Of a DNA stretch of 10,514 nucleotides, positions 1 to 6,621 are shown piece by piece. Position numbers and translations under genes: made by a program. The DNA is from an uncultured Bacteroidales bacterium (GTDB lineage Bacteria > Bacteroidota > Bacteroidia > Bacteroidales > UBA932): positions 1 to 10,514 of the forward strand of contig CAKUYQ010000049.1 in NCBI GenBank assembly GCA_934717185.1, in the 5' to 3' direction. The notes below the pieces were generated by a model. That model was given only the letters and a program-made list of their open reading frames with translations. It had not been told where the DNA came from and searched no databases. The number at the start of each line of letters is the position of its first letter. Position 1 is the first letter of the stretch.

Positions 1-35
1 AAATGCCCCTACAGCTATCTGTAGCGGCATTTTTT
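1..35. terminator. Intrinsic terminator hairpin at the left edge
   Basis: AAATGCC and CTACAG (1-14, with one C between them) pair with CTGTAG and GGCATTT (19-32, with one C mismatch) around the loop CTAT. A run of six T (30-35) follows on the plus strand. It would end a plus-strand gene lying left of the window. Read on the minus strand it could also serve the AraC-type regulator ending at 165, but the sequence beyond position 1 is not available to show a T tract there. Confidence 0.75.
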
Positions 36-164
36 GTCCCTTTTCTACCATCCGAAGTGTCAAAGATGGGAAATTAGGCTTTCCCTAATTGATAACAATA
101 TTATAACAGCGACAATTCCGTTAAACGATGCGACAATAGCCGTTACGACAAATTTTTAGAGCAG

Positions 165-1910
165 TTAACCAATATTATCGCGCTCATCTATAGAATCTGT
201 CCCATCCTCCATAACTATCTTCCTGTAATGAGACGGTGGCATCCCATACTTATCTCTAAAGAGGCGCTGAAATGTTCTTGGAGTACCAAAACCGCACATA
301 TCTGCAATATCCTTTAAGGGCAATACACTATTAGATGAGAGAAGATGCCTTGAATAGTCCAACCTGCATATATTTATATATTCGGTAACAGTAAATCCGT
401 TAGTTTCCTTTATAGCCTCGCTTAAAACTCTTTCATTAATATTTACAGCCCTTGCAAGTTTCTCCCTGTTGAACGCAGGATTTTTGAAAGGGTGGTTTTC
501 GCGCATATACAACTCTACCCTCTCCATAATCTCATGGTTGGAAACAGGGGTGGTATTGTTGCGTATATTACGAACACACTCTTCATGCTCTTGAAGCATA
601 AAGTTGCCGGCGCGCTTGTCATACTCCTCAAGACGGCTTACTATAACCTTATTATAAGCCTTTAATTTTCTCGCATTTACGATATACAGAGTTAACAAAA
701 GGCTTATCAATATAATTATAATAGATGCAAACCTTAGATAAACTGTTTTATCATGATTCTCATCCTCTGCCTTTTCTACCTGATACTGTATACGCAGTTC
801 ATCCAACTGCCTTATATTCTCCGCTCTTAGCAAAGAATCGTTTCCTCTGATGTAGCTCTTAAACAACTCTATACTCTTCTGCGAATGGCCGCTTTTTGAG
901 AGCAATTCTGCTTTTACAAGCAGATCCCTTAAATAAAAAGGATAGTAATAGCTGTGCGTACTAAGCAGGGTATCTACATTGGCTATGGCCTCATCATATT
1001 TGTGCTCCCGTTGCAACAATAAACACTTTGCTGCATAATAATGCTCATATGCATTGGCAGGAAAGTTTGGATGCATATAATTAACGGCTTCATTCAACAT
1101 CGTCTTTGCAGATTCCACATTTCCCATTGAAAGTTGAGCCATTGCCTTAAGGGATAGATATGTAACATCATAGTGTCCTGTAGGCTCTTCCCAACCATTA
1201 TCTTTCCAGTAATTCAACATATCGCCGTAAAAGTCTGCATAAAAATCTGCCGTTTTATAATCTTTAAGATCCATACAGGTCATAATGAGCCATTCACATA
1301 AACTCTGTGCTGTTGAGTAGGTTTTCATGTCTGTCTTATATGACGGACAGACTTTAAGTCCCTCCTTAAAGGTGGAAAATGCCTTATCAAAGAGGCTTAG
1401 TTTATAGAATATCTGCCCCTGAACTCTTAAAGCAATAGCACCTCCTAACGGATGTTCCAACTCTATTGCCAACAGATACATATTAGCTGCCTCTTTCTGC
1501 GCAGCATCATAGGATTTGTTGGCAAACAACCAATCGATATAGATGTTATACACAATAAAGTAATAGCTTCTCTGCTTTGTATTATGCAGAAAATCAAGTG
1601 CTATCTTAATCTCATTTTCTATAATTTCATCTGAATTGTCCGCCTTTTTAGGATCATGCATATTATTAAGAGACTGCATATAGAAAACATACGCACTGCC
1701 TATTGTCGCCGTGTCATTTGCAGCCTTTGCAGCCTGCAAAACTTTTTTCCAATCTGCGGGGGTTCCTGAGTCATGCGCTTTTTTAAACAGGGAATCCACA
1801 TATTCCGGCACGGTATCTACTCCATCTGCTAAAGCTACCGTGGAATTAACGTACAAAAAGAATAACGCAACTAAGAGTTGCACTACACATTTGATATAAC
1901 AAGACATCAT
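165..1910 (-). CDS. Membrane-bound AraC-family regulator with N-terminal helical-repeat sensor
   Basis: This 581-residue protein has the layout of the Bacteroidota TPR/AraC sensor-regulators. Residues 1-28 look like a signal peptide or N-terminal anchor (hydrophobic core VVQLLVALFFLYV). Residues about 30-380 are alpha-helical, TPR-like repeats, probably periplasmic. A charged, coiled-coil-prone stretch (360-388) precedes a clear membrane segment at 391-412 (FASIIIILISLLLTLYIV). The C-terminus (about 459-565) is an AraC-type double helix-turn-helix: the first helix pair is near NREKLARAVNINERVLSEAI, and the second follows the family pattern in PLKDIADMCGFGTPRTFQRL, continuing to FRDKYGMPPSHYRK. 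The sequence thus suggests that a periplasmic signal is passed through the membrane to DNA binding at the cytoplasmic face. No histidine kinase or receiver domain is present, so it is not a hybrid two-component protein. It is divergent from pfkA; whether it controls pfkA is not shown. ATG codons at 1910 and 1907 both fit. The ligand and targets are unknown. Confidence 0.85.
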   Translation of the reverse strand: MMSCYIKCVVQLLVALFFLYVNSTVALADGVDTVPEYVDSLFKKAHDSGTPADWKKVLQAAKAANDTATIGSAYVFYMQSLNNMHDPKKADNSDEIIENEIKIALDFLHNTKQRSYYFIVYNIYIDWLFANKSYDAAQKEAANMYLLAIELEHPLGGAIALRVQGQIFYKLSLFDKAFSTFKEGLKVCPSYKTDMKTYSTAQSLCEWLIMTCMDLKDYKTADFYADFYGDMLNYWKDNGWEEPTGHYDVTYLSLKAMAQLSMGNVESAKTMLNEAVNYMHPNFPANAYEHYYAAKCLLLQREHKYDEAIANVDTLLSTHSYYYPFYLRDLLVKAELLSKSGHSQKSIELFKSYIRGNDSLLRAENIRQLDELRIQYQVEKAEDENHDKTVYLRFASIIIILISLLLTLYIVNARKLKAYNKVIVSRLEEYDKRAGNFMLQEHEECVRNIRNNTTPVSNHEIMERVELYMRENHPFKNPAFNREKLARAVNINERVLSEAIKETNGFTVTEYINICRLDYSRHLLSSNSVLPLKDIADMCGFGTPRTFQRLFRDKYGMPPSHYRKIVMEDGTDSIDERDNIG

Positions 1911-1936
1911 AATAAAATCTACTACGCTACCGGCTG

Positions 1937-1967
1937 CAAAGGTAAGAAGTTATAAAAGAATAGCTAA
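1937..1967 (-). promoter_or_regulatory. Probable promoter of the AraC-type regulator
   Basis: TACCTTTG (1944-1937 on the minus strand) matches the Bacteroidota -7 consensus TAnnTTTG exactly. Nineteen bases upstream there is TTAG (1967-1964), a three-of-four match to the -33 TTTG. The start codon lies 26 bases below the -7 element, giving a short leader. Confidence 0.6.
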
Positions 1968-2222
1968 CTTTTATTTGTATAAGTAATCTTAAAAAAAATA
2001 ACTTGGTAATCTTTAATTGTCTTTTCGGCCTATATTTCTTTTCTCATCAGTCATGTGCCGCCGGCACACTCCCTCTTCAAAAAGACATCTATCCTCAAAA
2101 ATACTGCTAAATCTTTACCAACTTATTTTTTAACGCTTACTAAATTAGAGTTTTTATCCCTCAAAATAGCAGCTACGAATAAAAAATTCTCTTACGAAAT
2201 ACTCTTATTAGAATAAAGTAGA
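1968..2222. other. Divergent intergenic region between the AraC-type regulator and pfkA
   Basis: This A/T-rich stretch has no convincing reading frame. The only standout is a GC-rich palindrome at 2054-2068, TGTGCC-GCC-GGCACA, with no T tract on either side. It may be an operator or a small hairpin. Its position between two divergent promoters makes a regulator site possible, but nothing identifies the protein. Confidence 0.4.
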
Positions 2223-2230
2223 TACATTTG
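2223..2230 (+). promoter_or_regulatory. -7 promoter element of pfkA
   Basis: TACATTTG is an exact match to the Bacteroidota TAnnTTTG element and lies 31 bases before the pfkA ATG. No TTTG occurs at the expected 19-21 bp spacing upstream, so the -33 box is weak or the promoter depends on an activator. Confidence 0.6.
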
Positions 2231-2261
2231 CAAATCTATTTACAACGATTTACACAGAGAT

Positions 2262-3248
2262 ATGTCTAATAAAGAGATTAAGAGGGTAGCAGTACTCACA
2301 TCCGGAGGAGATTCTCCGGGAATGAATGCCGCAATAAGGGCGGTTGTAAGGACAGCAATATTCAAAGGGCTTGAATGCGTTGGTGTTATGAGGGGTTACA
2401 GCGGTCTTATAAACAGAGAGTTTATGACCATGCAGAGCCACTCGGTATCAAAGATCCTCCAGCACGGCGGCACTATATTAAAATCGAGCAGGTGCCCCGA
2501 ATTTAAAGACAAGAAATACAGGCAGATTGCAATAGACAACATGAAGGGGTGCGGCATAGATGCTCTTGTTGTTATTGGCGGAGACGGCTCGTTCAGGGGT
2601 GCACACCTTTTGGCAACAGAGTTTGATTTTCCTGTAGTTGGAATACCGGGCACAATAGATAACGACATATATGGAACAGACTATACCATAGGCTTTGATA
2701 CTGCCATAAACACCGCTGTTTGGGCTATAGACAAGATTAAGGATACCGCAGATTCGCATAACCTTGTATTTTTTGTGGAGGTTATGGGCAGAGACGCAGG
2801 ATTTATTGGGTTATACACCTCTTTAGGTACCGGTGCAGAGGCAACTCTTATTCCTGAGGTGCATCCCGACATAGATTCTCTTTGTCAATACCTTAACAAT
2901 GAGCGACGCAAGAACAAGACAAGCGGGGTTGTTATAGTTTCTGAGGGTGGTATCTACGGCTCTGCCATGGAGGTTGCAGCAAAGGTTAAAGAGATTCTTC
3001 CCGACTATGAAACAAGGGTAACCACACTTGGCCACATTCAGCGCGGCGGCTCTCCATCTTGCATGGACAGGGTTTTGGCAAGCGTTCTTGGATATCAATC
3101 TATTGAGGCTCTTTTGGCCGGCAAGAGCGATGTTATGGTTGGGCAGATAAACAACGAGGTTGCGTTTACCCCTTTTGAAGAGGCTTGTAGCAAGCATAAT
3201 CAGATTAATGAGTTGTGGTATCGCATCTCCCACATAGTATCATTATAA
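2262..3248 (+). CDS. pfkA: ATP-dependent 6-phosphofructokinase
   Basis: This cytoplasmic glycolytic enzyme phosphorylates fructose 6-phosphate to fructose 1,6-bisphosphate. The 328-residue length is close to the 320-residue bacterial PfkA. Visible motifs are the N-terminal nucleotide-binding GGDSPGMNAA (15-24), VIGGDGSFRGA (104-114), the catalytic PGTIDND (129-135, Asp133 and Asp135), MGRDAG (175-180) and GHIQRGGSP (257-265). The glycine after GGD in GGDG is the residue typical of ATP-using enzymes; pyrophosphate-dependent relatives usually have Asp there. The gene stands alone: it has its own -7 element 31 bp upstream and a strong terminator 24 bp after the stop. It is convergent with the tsf cluster and divergent from the AraC-type regulator. 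Confidence 0.97.
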   Translation: MSNKEIKRVAVLTSGGDSPGMNAAIRAVVRTAIFKGLECVGVMRGYSGLINREFMTMQSHSVSKILQHGGTILKSSRCPEFKDKKYRQIAIDNMKGCGIDALVVIGGDGSFRGAHLLATEFDFPVVGIPGTIDNDIYGTDYTIGFDTAINTAVWAIDKIKDTADSHNLVFFVEVMGRDAGFIGLYTSLGTGAEATLIPEVHPDIDSLCQYLNNERRKNKTSGVVIVSEGGIYGSAMEVAAKVKEILPDYETRVTTLGHIQRGGSPSCMDRVLASVLGYQSIEALLAGKSDVMVGQINNEVAFTPFEEACSKHNQINELWYRISHIVSL

Positions 3249-3271
3249 AATTAATTTTATCATATTACAGG

Positions 3272-3300
3272 AAAGGATGGCCGCAAGCCATCCTTTTTTT
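3272..3300 (+). terminator. Intrinsic terminator of pfkA
   Basis: GGATGGC (3275-3281) pairs with GCCATCC (3287-3293) around a five-base loop. Seven T follow (3294-3300), and AAA upstream can extend the stem into the T run. It begins 24 bases after the pfkA stop codon. Confidence 0.92.
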
Positions 3301-3328
3301 CTATACAATTTTTAAAATTCGCTTAATA
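3299..3328 (+). repeat. 30-bp direct repeat, copy A
   Basis: A perfect 30-base match to 3411-3440, beginning TTCTATACAA and ending TTCGCTTAATA, offset by 112 bases. It starts inside the T tract of the pfkA terminator. Both copies directly follow a hairpin with a GATGG/CCATC core, so the repeated unit may include the hairpin. Confidence 0.9.
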
Positions 3329-3379
3329 CTGTTTAAACGAAATACAAAAGTCGTATAAAAAGCGCAAGCACAAACAAAT

Positions 3380-3407
3380 AAAAAGAGAGATGGGGTTGCC
3401 ATCTCTC
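3380..3407 (-). terminator. Intrinsic terminator of the rplM-rpsI-rpsB-tsf cluster
   Basis: On the minus strand GAGAGATGG (3407-3399) pairs perfectly with CCATCTCTC (3393-3385) around a five-base loop. TTTTT (3384-3380) and further A/T-rich sequence follow. It lies about 130 bases after the tsf stop. The plus strand lacks a T run after this stem, so it serves the minus strand. Confidence 0.85.
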
Positions 3408-3410
3408 CTG

Positions 3411-3440
3411 TTCTATACAATTTTTAAAATTCGCTTAATA
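3411..3440 (+). repeat. 30-bp direct repeat, copy B
   Basis: Identical over 30 bases to 3299-3328. Its A/T-rich inner part, AATTTTTAAAATTC (3419-3432), also occurs inverted at 3528-3541, so this copy forms the left arm of the large palindrome that reaches tsf. Confidence 0.9.
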
Positions 3441-3541
3441 TGCAACTAACTAAAAGTTTTGTGAGCGCAGTGTACTAAACGTACATGAGCGAAACAAAAT
3501 CTTGAAAGTTAGGCAGCAGATTAAGATGAATTTTAAAAATT
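3419..3541. repeat. Large imperfect palindrome (MITE- or REP-like) overlapping the tsf stop codon
   Basis: The ends are a perfect 14-bp inverted repeat, AATTTTTAAAATTC (3419-3432) and GAATTTTAAAAATT (3528-3541). Inside, further paired blocks nest in order: CTTAA/TTAAG, TGC/GCA, CTAACT (3446-3451) with AGTTAG (3507-3512), TTTTGT with ACAAAA, CGC with GCG, and TGTAC/GTACA around the loop TAAAC. The whole 123 bases can fold as one long interrupted hairpin. The right end covers the TAA of tsf (3542-3540). No transposase is present. It may be a miniature element, a chromosomal palindromic repeat or an mRNA-stabilising 3' structure; sequence alone does not decide. Confidence 0.75.
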
Positions 3542-4532
3542 AATCGTTTAGGCTAAATCTATAGAACCCTGTAACCCTAACCTCAGGATCCACGCTCTTA
3601 AGATACTCCTTAACTGAAATTTTGCCGTCCTTTACAAAAGTCTGCTCCTCAAGAGTACTCTCTTTAAAGAACTTAGCCAAACGTCCTTGAGCAATGTTCT
3701 TAATCATCTGCTCAGGAAGGTTAGCTGCTTTCTCAGCTGCAACTTTGGTTTTAATGTCTCTTATCTCCTGAGCCTGAGCCTCGGTGATATTACCTTTCAT
3801 TATACCCTCGTTGATATGCTCTTCGTTCTCGGCAATGTAAAGGTTGAAGCCTGCTTTCTTAAGAGCAGCCTCAACAGCCTTTTTAACCTGCTCCTCTTTG
3901 GTCTTTTCTACAGCAATCTCCAACTCTTTGTCTATTACGCTCTGTGGACAATCCTCCTTGCTTACTGAAACAGGAGCCATTGCAGTAATCTGCATTGCTA
4001 TCTCTTTAGCTGCGTGCTCATCTATAGGTTTGCTAAAACCAACGATGGTAGCAACTTTACCGTTCATGTGAATATATGTTCCAATGTATGGAGCCTCTAT
4101 CTTACCATAGAAAGGGATAGCGTGTTTCTCACCGCTCTTGCCTGTCTGCTGTGTGATAGCCTCTTCAACGGTAGCGCCATTGAAGGATGTAGCCATAAGA
4201 GCTGCCATATCTGCAGGCATAGTCTCAAGAGCCGCATTAGCTATACCGTTTGCAAGAGCCTGGAAATCTGCATTTTTTGCAACAAAGTCTGTTTCGCAGC
4301 CAAGGCATACAAGTACACCTTTTGTGTGGTCTGCATTGGTAAGTGCTATTACAGAACCCTCAGAAGTCTCTCTATCTGAACGCTTTGCTGCAACCAACTT
4401 ACCTTTCTCGCGGATGATCTCCTGTGCTCTCTCGTAATCGCCGTTTGCCTCAACAAGAGCTTTTTTGCAGTCCATCATACCGGCTCCGGTCATCTGACGT
4501 AGTTTTGCTACGTCTGCTGCTTTAATATCCAT
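3540..4532 (-). CDS. tsf: Translation elongation factor Ts
   Basis: EF-Ts is the cytoplasmic guanine nucleotide exchange factor that regenerates EF-Tu-GTP. The 330-residue product has the N-terminal UBA-like domain with the signature LRQMTGAGMMDCKKAL (11-26) and the TDFV motif (81-84) that contacts the EF-Tu nucleotide pocket. The two-part core follows, including a second copy of the core fold from roughly residue 130 on. It is the last gene of the rplM-rpsI-rpsB-tsf cluster, 27 bp behind rpsB, the usual pairing across bacteria. The ATG at 4532 is preceded by an A/T-rich stretch with no Shine-Dalgarno motif. Its stop codon sits inside the arm of a large palindrome, which would put a long hairpin directly at the 3' end of the coding region ahead of the terminator at 3380-3407. 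Confidence 0.97.
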   Translation of the reverse strand: MDIKAADVAKLRQMTGAGMMDCKKALVEANGDYERAQEIIREKGKLVAAKRSDRETSEGSVIALTNADHTKGVLVCLGCETDFVAKNADFQALANGIANAALETMPADMAALMATSFNGATVEEAITQQTGKSGEKHAIPFYGKIEAPYIGTYIHMNGKVATIVGFSKPIDEHAAKEIAMQITAMAPVSVSKEDCPQSVIDKELEIAVEKTKEEQVKKAVEAALKKAGFNLYIAENEEHINEGIMKGNITEAQAQEIRDIKTKVAAEKAANLPEQMIKNIAQGRLAKFFKESTLEEQTFVKDGKISVKEYLKSVDPEVRVTGFYRFSLND

Positions 4533-4559
4533 TGTAAAAAAATTTAATTCGTTAATAAA

Positions 4560-5402
4560 TTACTCTGCTTTAGCCTCTGCTGCAGGAGCAGCCTCTACGG
4601 GAGCCTCCTCCTTTGGAGCAACATTCTTACGAGGACGTACCTTCTTGCCTACAGGTGCCTCACCCTCTTTGTTCTCAGCTGAAACCTGTACCTCTTTCTC
4701 CTTCTCTTTCTCTATTTTTCTCTCCTGAAGTCCCTCTGTAACAGCATCGCAAAGGGTTCCTACAATTAGAGATATAGATTTTGCAGCATCGTCATTTGCA
4801 GGGATTACATAATCTATAGGTGTAGGATCGCAGCAGGTATCAACCATTGCAATAACAGGTATATTAAGACGGTTAGCCTCTTTTACGGCATTCATCTCTT
4901 TCTGAACGTCAACTACAAACAGAGCAGACGGTAGTCTGTTAAGGTCTGCAATTGAACCAAGGTTCTTCTCCAATTTTGCTCTCTGACGTGTAATCTGAAG
5001 TTTCTCTCTCTTTGCAAGAGTGTCAAATGTTCCGTCTGAGATCATCTTGTCTATGGTGTTCATCTTCTTCACCGCCTTACGGATAGTTGGGAAGTTTGTA
5101 AGCATTCCACCGGGCCATCTCTCTGTAACGTATGGCATTCCGGCAGCTTTAGCCTTCTCTGCAACAATATCTTTAGCCTGCTTCTTTGTAGCAACGAAAA
5201 GAATCTTTCTTCCTGCTTTTGCAAGCTGCTTCATCATGTTTGCAGCCTCGTCTATTTTAACTACTGTTTTGTGAAGGTCAATGATATGGATTCCGTTTTT
5301 CTCCATAAAGATGTAAGGAGCCATCTTAGGATTCCATTTTCTCTTTAAGTGACCAAAGTGAGAACCGGCCTCAAGTAGGGCCTCAAAATTTGTTCTTGGC
5401 AT
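4560..5402 (-). CDS. rpsB: 30S ribosomal protein S2
   Basis: S2 (uS2) is a late-binding small-subunit protein at the head-body junction, close to the 3' end of 16S rRNA. The 280-residue product shows the signatures AGSHFGHLKRKWNPKM (12-27), RWPGGMLTN (95-103) and PVIAMVDTCCDPTPIDYVIP (182-201). Residues from about 226 on form a low-complexity tail rich in Glu, Lys, Ala and Pro, longer than in E. coli S2 (about 240 residues) and of the kind common in Bacteroidota. The ATG at 5402 follows an almost pure A/T stretch without a Shine-Dalgarno motif. It is followed after 27 bp by tsf, and preceded by a 235-bp gap holding hairpins that could form a regulatory leader. Confidence 0.97.
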   Translation of the reverse strand: MPRTNFEALLEAGSHFGHLKRKWNPKMAPYIFMEKNGIHIIDLHKTVVKIDEAANMMKQLAKAGRKILFVATKKQAKDIVAEKAKAAGMPYVTERWPGGMLTNFPTIRKAVKKMNTIDKMISDGTFDTLAKREKLQITRQRAKLEKNLGSIADLNRLPSALFVVDVQKEMNAVKEANRLNIPVIAMVDTCCDPTPIDYVIPANDDAAKSISLIVGTLCDAVTEGLQERKIEKEKEKEVQVSAENKEGEAPVGKKVRPRKNVAPKEEAPVEAAPAAEAKAE

Positions 5403-5465
5403 TTTTTTTAATTTTTGTGAAACTGTCTTATAGTTTTTTGCAGTTTCTGTTAATAACTCATTATC

Positions 5466-5509
5466 AATTCCATAGTGTAGCTGCCATATTTGGACAGATC
5501 ATTGGAATT
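5466..5509 (-). promoter_or_regulatory. Possible structured leader just upstream of rpsB
   Basis: On the minus strand AATTCCA (5509-5503) pairs with TGGAATT (5472-5466). The enclosed 30 bases can form a second small hairpin, TG(T)CCA-AATA-TGGCA. It lies 64 bases before the rpsB start. S2 represses its own mRNA in E. coli through a leader structure, so an analogous role is possible, but I see no specific family signature. Confidence 0.3.
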
Positions 5510-5543
5510 TTCCGCAGCCGAACAAGCCTCAAGTAGTTAATAT

Positions 5544-5575
5544 GCTTCCCGACAAAAACTTGATTGTCGGGAAGC
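5544..5575. repeat. Perfect 12-bp inverted repeat (stem-loop) between rpsI and rpsB
   Basis: GCTTCCCGACAA (5544-5555) pairs with TTGTCGGGAAGC (5564-5575) around an eight-base loop, 62 bases after the rpsI stop. No T run follows the stem on the minus strand, so it is not a standard intrinsic terminator for rpsI. TTTTT occurs on the plus strand only 11 bases beyond the stem. The arm sequence recurs elsewhere in the window (7748-7759, 9258-9268, 9366-9376). Confidence 0.85.
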
Positions 5576-5637
5576 GGATTAAATCTTTTTGCTTTAAATT
5601 CTGGCTGTGCAAAAACAGCAACGGTAGTACCCGAATA

Positions 5638-6027
5638 CTAACGTTTACTGAACTGGAAGCGTCTACGTGCACCTGGCTGGCCTGGTTTCTTTCTCTCAAC
5701 CTCACGAGAGTCGCGGGTTAAGAAGCCGGCAGCTTTAAGCTGTGAACGATAAGCCTCTCTGTCAATCTCGCATAGAGCACGTGAAATTGCAAGTCTTAGA
5801 GCCTCTGCCTGACCTTTGATTCCACCACCTACAAGATTTACTTTAATGTCATAGTTTGCAGCTGTACCTGTAAGTTCAAGGGGCTGTTTAACAATGAACT
5901 GAAGAGTTGCCTGAGGAAAGTATGTAGCCAACTCCTTGCCGTTAATAGTAATGTTACCATTTCCGGATTTAACATAAACGCGAGCAACTGCTGCTTTACG
6001 TCTTCCTAATGCATTAATCATTTCCAT
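5638..6027 (-). CDS. rpsI: 30S ribosomal protein S9
   Basis: S9 (uS9) belongs to the head of the 30S subunit, and its extended C-terminal tail reaches the P-site tRNA. The 129-residue product contains the N-terminal GRRKAAVARV (8-17), the central KVNLVGGGIKGQAEALRLAI segment, and the basic C-terminus GQPGARRRFQFSKR ending in the invariant KR. It starts only 5 bp after the rplM stop, so the two are surely co-transcribed and probably translationally coupled. ATG codons for Met1 and Met3 are both possible; Met1 gives the usual family length. Confidence 0.97.
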   Translation of the reverse strand: MEMINALGRRKAAVARVYVKSGNGNITINGKELATYFPQATLQFIVKQPLELTGTAANYDIKVNLVGGGIKGQAEALRLAISRALCEIDREAYRSQLKAAGFLTRDSREVERKKPGQPGARRRFQFSKR

Positions 6028-6032
6028 AGCTG

Positions 6033-6485
6033 TTAAATCTCATTAAGGGTGATTACTCTTGGCTGCTGAGCCTCATGAGGATGCTCGCTGCCTGCATAAA
6101 CATAAAGATTACGGAACAGCTCTGCGCCAAGTCTGTTTTTAGGAAGCATTCCTTTAACGGCATGCTCCAACACAGCTATAGGTTTACGTTTCAAAAGCTC
6201 TTTTGGAGTTGCGAAACGCTGTCCACCGGGATAACCGGTATGTCTTACATAAACTTTGTTTGTCAACTTCCTGCCTGTAAGGCGCACTTTGTCTGCATTG
6301 ATGATAATAACGTTGTCACCGCAGTCTACGTGTGGGGTGAAGTTGGCTTTCTCTTTGCCTCTGAGTACCATTGCTACTCTCGAAGCAAGACGGCCTAAGA
6401 CTACATTTGTAGCATCAATAAGCAACCATTCTTTTGTAACAGTCTGCTTATTAGCCGAGATTGTCTTGTAACTTTGATAATCCAC
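6033..6485 (-). CDS. rplM: 50S ribosomal protein L13, GTG start
   Basis: L13 (uL13) is an early-assembling 50S protein that binds 23S rRNA. The 150-residue product shows VTKEWLLIDATNVVLGRLAS (16-35), GDNVIIINADKVRLTG (56-71), TGYPGGQR (83-90) and KGMLPKNRLG (111-120). The frame is open up to a TTG at 6578, but I choose the GTG at 6485: it begins V-D-Y-Q-S-YKTISANK, which lines up with the Bacteroidales L13 N-terminus M-D-T-L-S-YKTIS. The longer start would lie inside the promoter spacer at 6575-6593, upstream of its own transcription start. It is the first gene of the ribosomal cluster, overlapping nothing and 5 bp ahead of rpsI. Confidence 0.95.
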   Translation of the reverse strand: MDYQSYKTISANKQTVTKEWLLIDATNVVLGRLASRVAMVLRGKEKANFTPHVDCGDNVIIINADKVRLTGRKLTNKVYVRHTGYPGGQRFATPKELLKRKPIAVLEHAVKGMLPKNRLGAELFRNLYVYAGSEHPHEAQQPRVITLNEI

Positions 6486-6566
6486 TGTACTGATTGTTAA
6501 GTTGTTAATACTTATTTTATTGTTGCGATCAACAAAACTTTGGATACAATTGTACCCAAAGGGCTG

Positions 6567-6597
6567 CAAATGTAGCAATTATTTTGATTTTCACAAA
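6567..6597 (-). promoter_or_regulatory. Promoter of the rplM-rpsI-rpsB-tsf cluster
   Basis: TTTG (6597-6594) is followed after exactly 19 bases by TACATTTG (6574-6567), a complete match to the Bacteroidota vegetative promoter. Transcription should start near 6560, leaving a leader of roughly 75 bases before the GTG of rplM. The promoter lies almost wholly in the 43 bp behind the aromatic operon. Confidence 0.85.
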
Positions 6598-6621
6598 GAT
6601 AATATTTTAGTAATCGTAAAA

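Noticed and set aside
72..90. AATTAGG/CCTAATT hairpin as a terminator of the AraC-type gene
   Set aside because: A seven-base A/T-rich stem with no T run on either strand; the hairpin at 1-35 is the better candidate.
2861..2871. GCATCCCGACA in pfkA as another copy of the recurrent 11-base word
   Set aside because: It has one mismatch and is explained by ordinary coding sequence (His-Pro-Asp), so it was not counted.
2250..3233. Several minus-strand reading frames of 60-136 codons across pfkA
   Set aside because: They are shadows of pfkA with no family resemblance and no initiation context.
3687..4437. Plus-strand reading frames opposite tsf
   Set aside because: They lie antisense to a full-length, well-conserved EF-Ts gene and overlap each other in different frames.
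5544..5575. Intrinsic terminator of rpsI
   Set aside because: The stem is perfect but no T run follows it on the minus strand, so I list it only as an inverted repeat.
6486..6578. N-terminal extension of rplM starting at TTG 6578 (181 residues)
   Set aside because: The TTG lies within the spacer of the promoter at 6567-6597, upstream of the expected transcription start, and the extra 31 residues have no counterpart in L13. The GTG at 6485 aligns with the family N-terminus.
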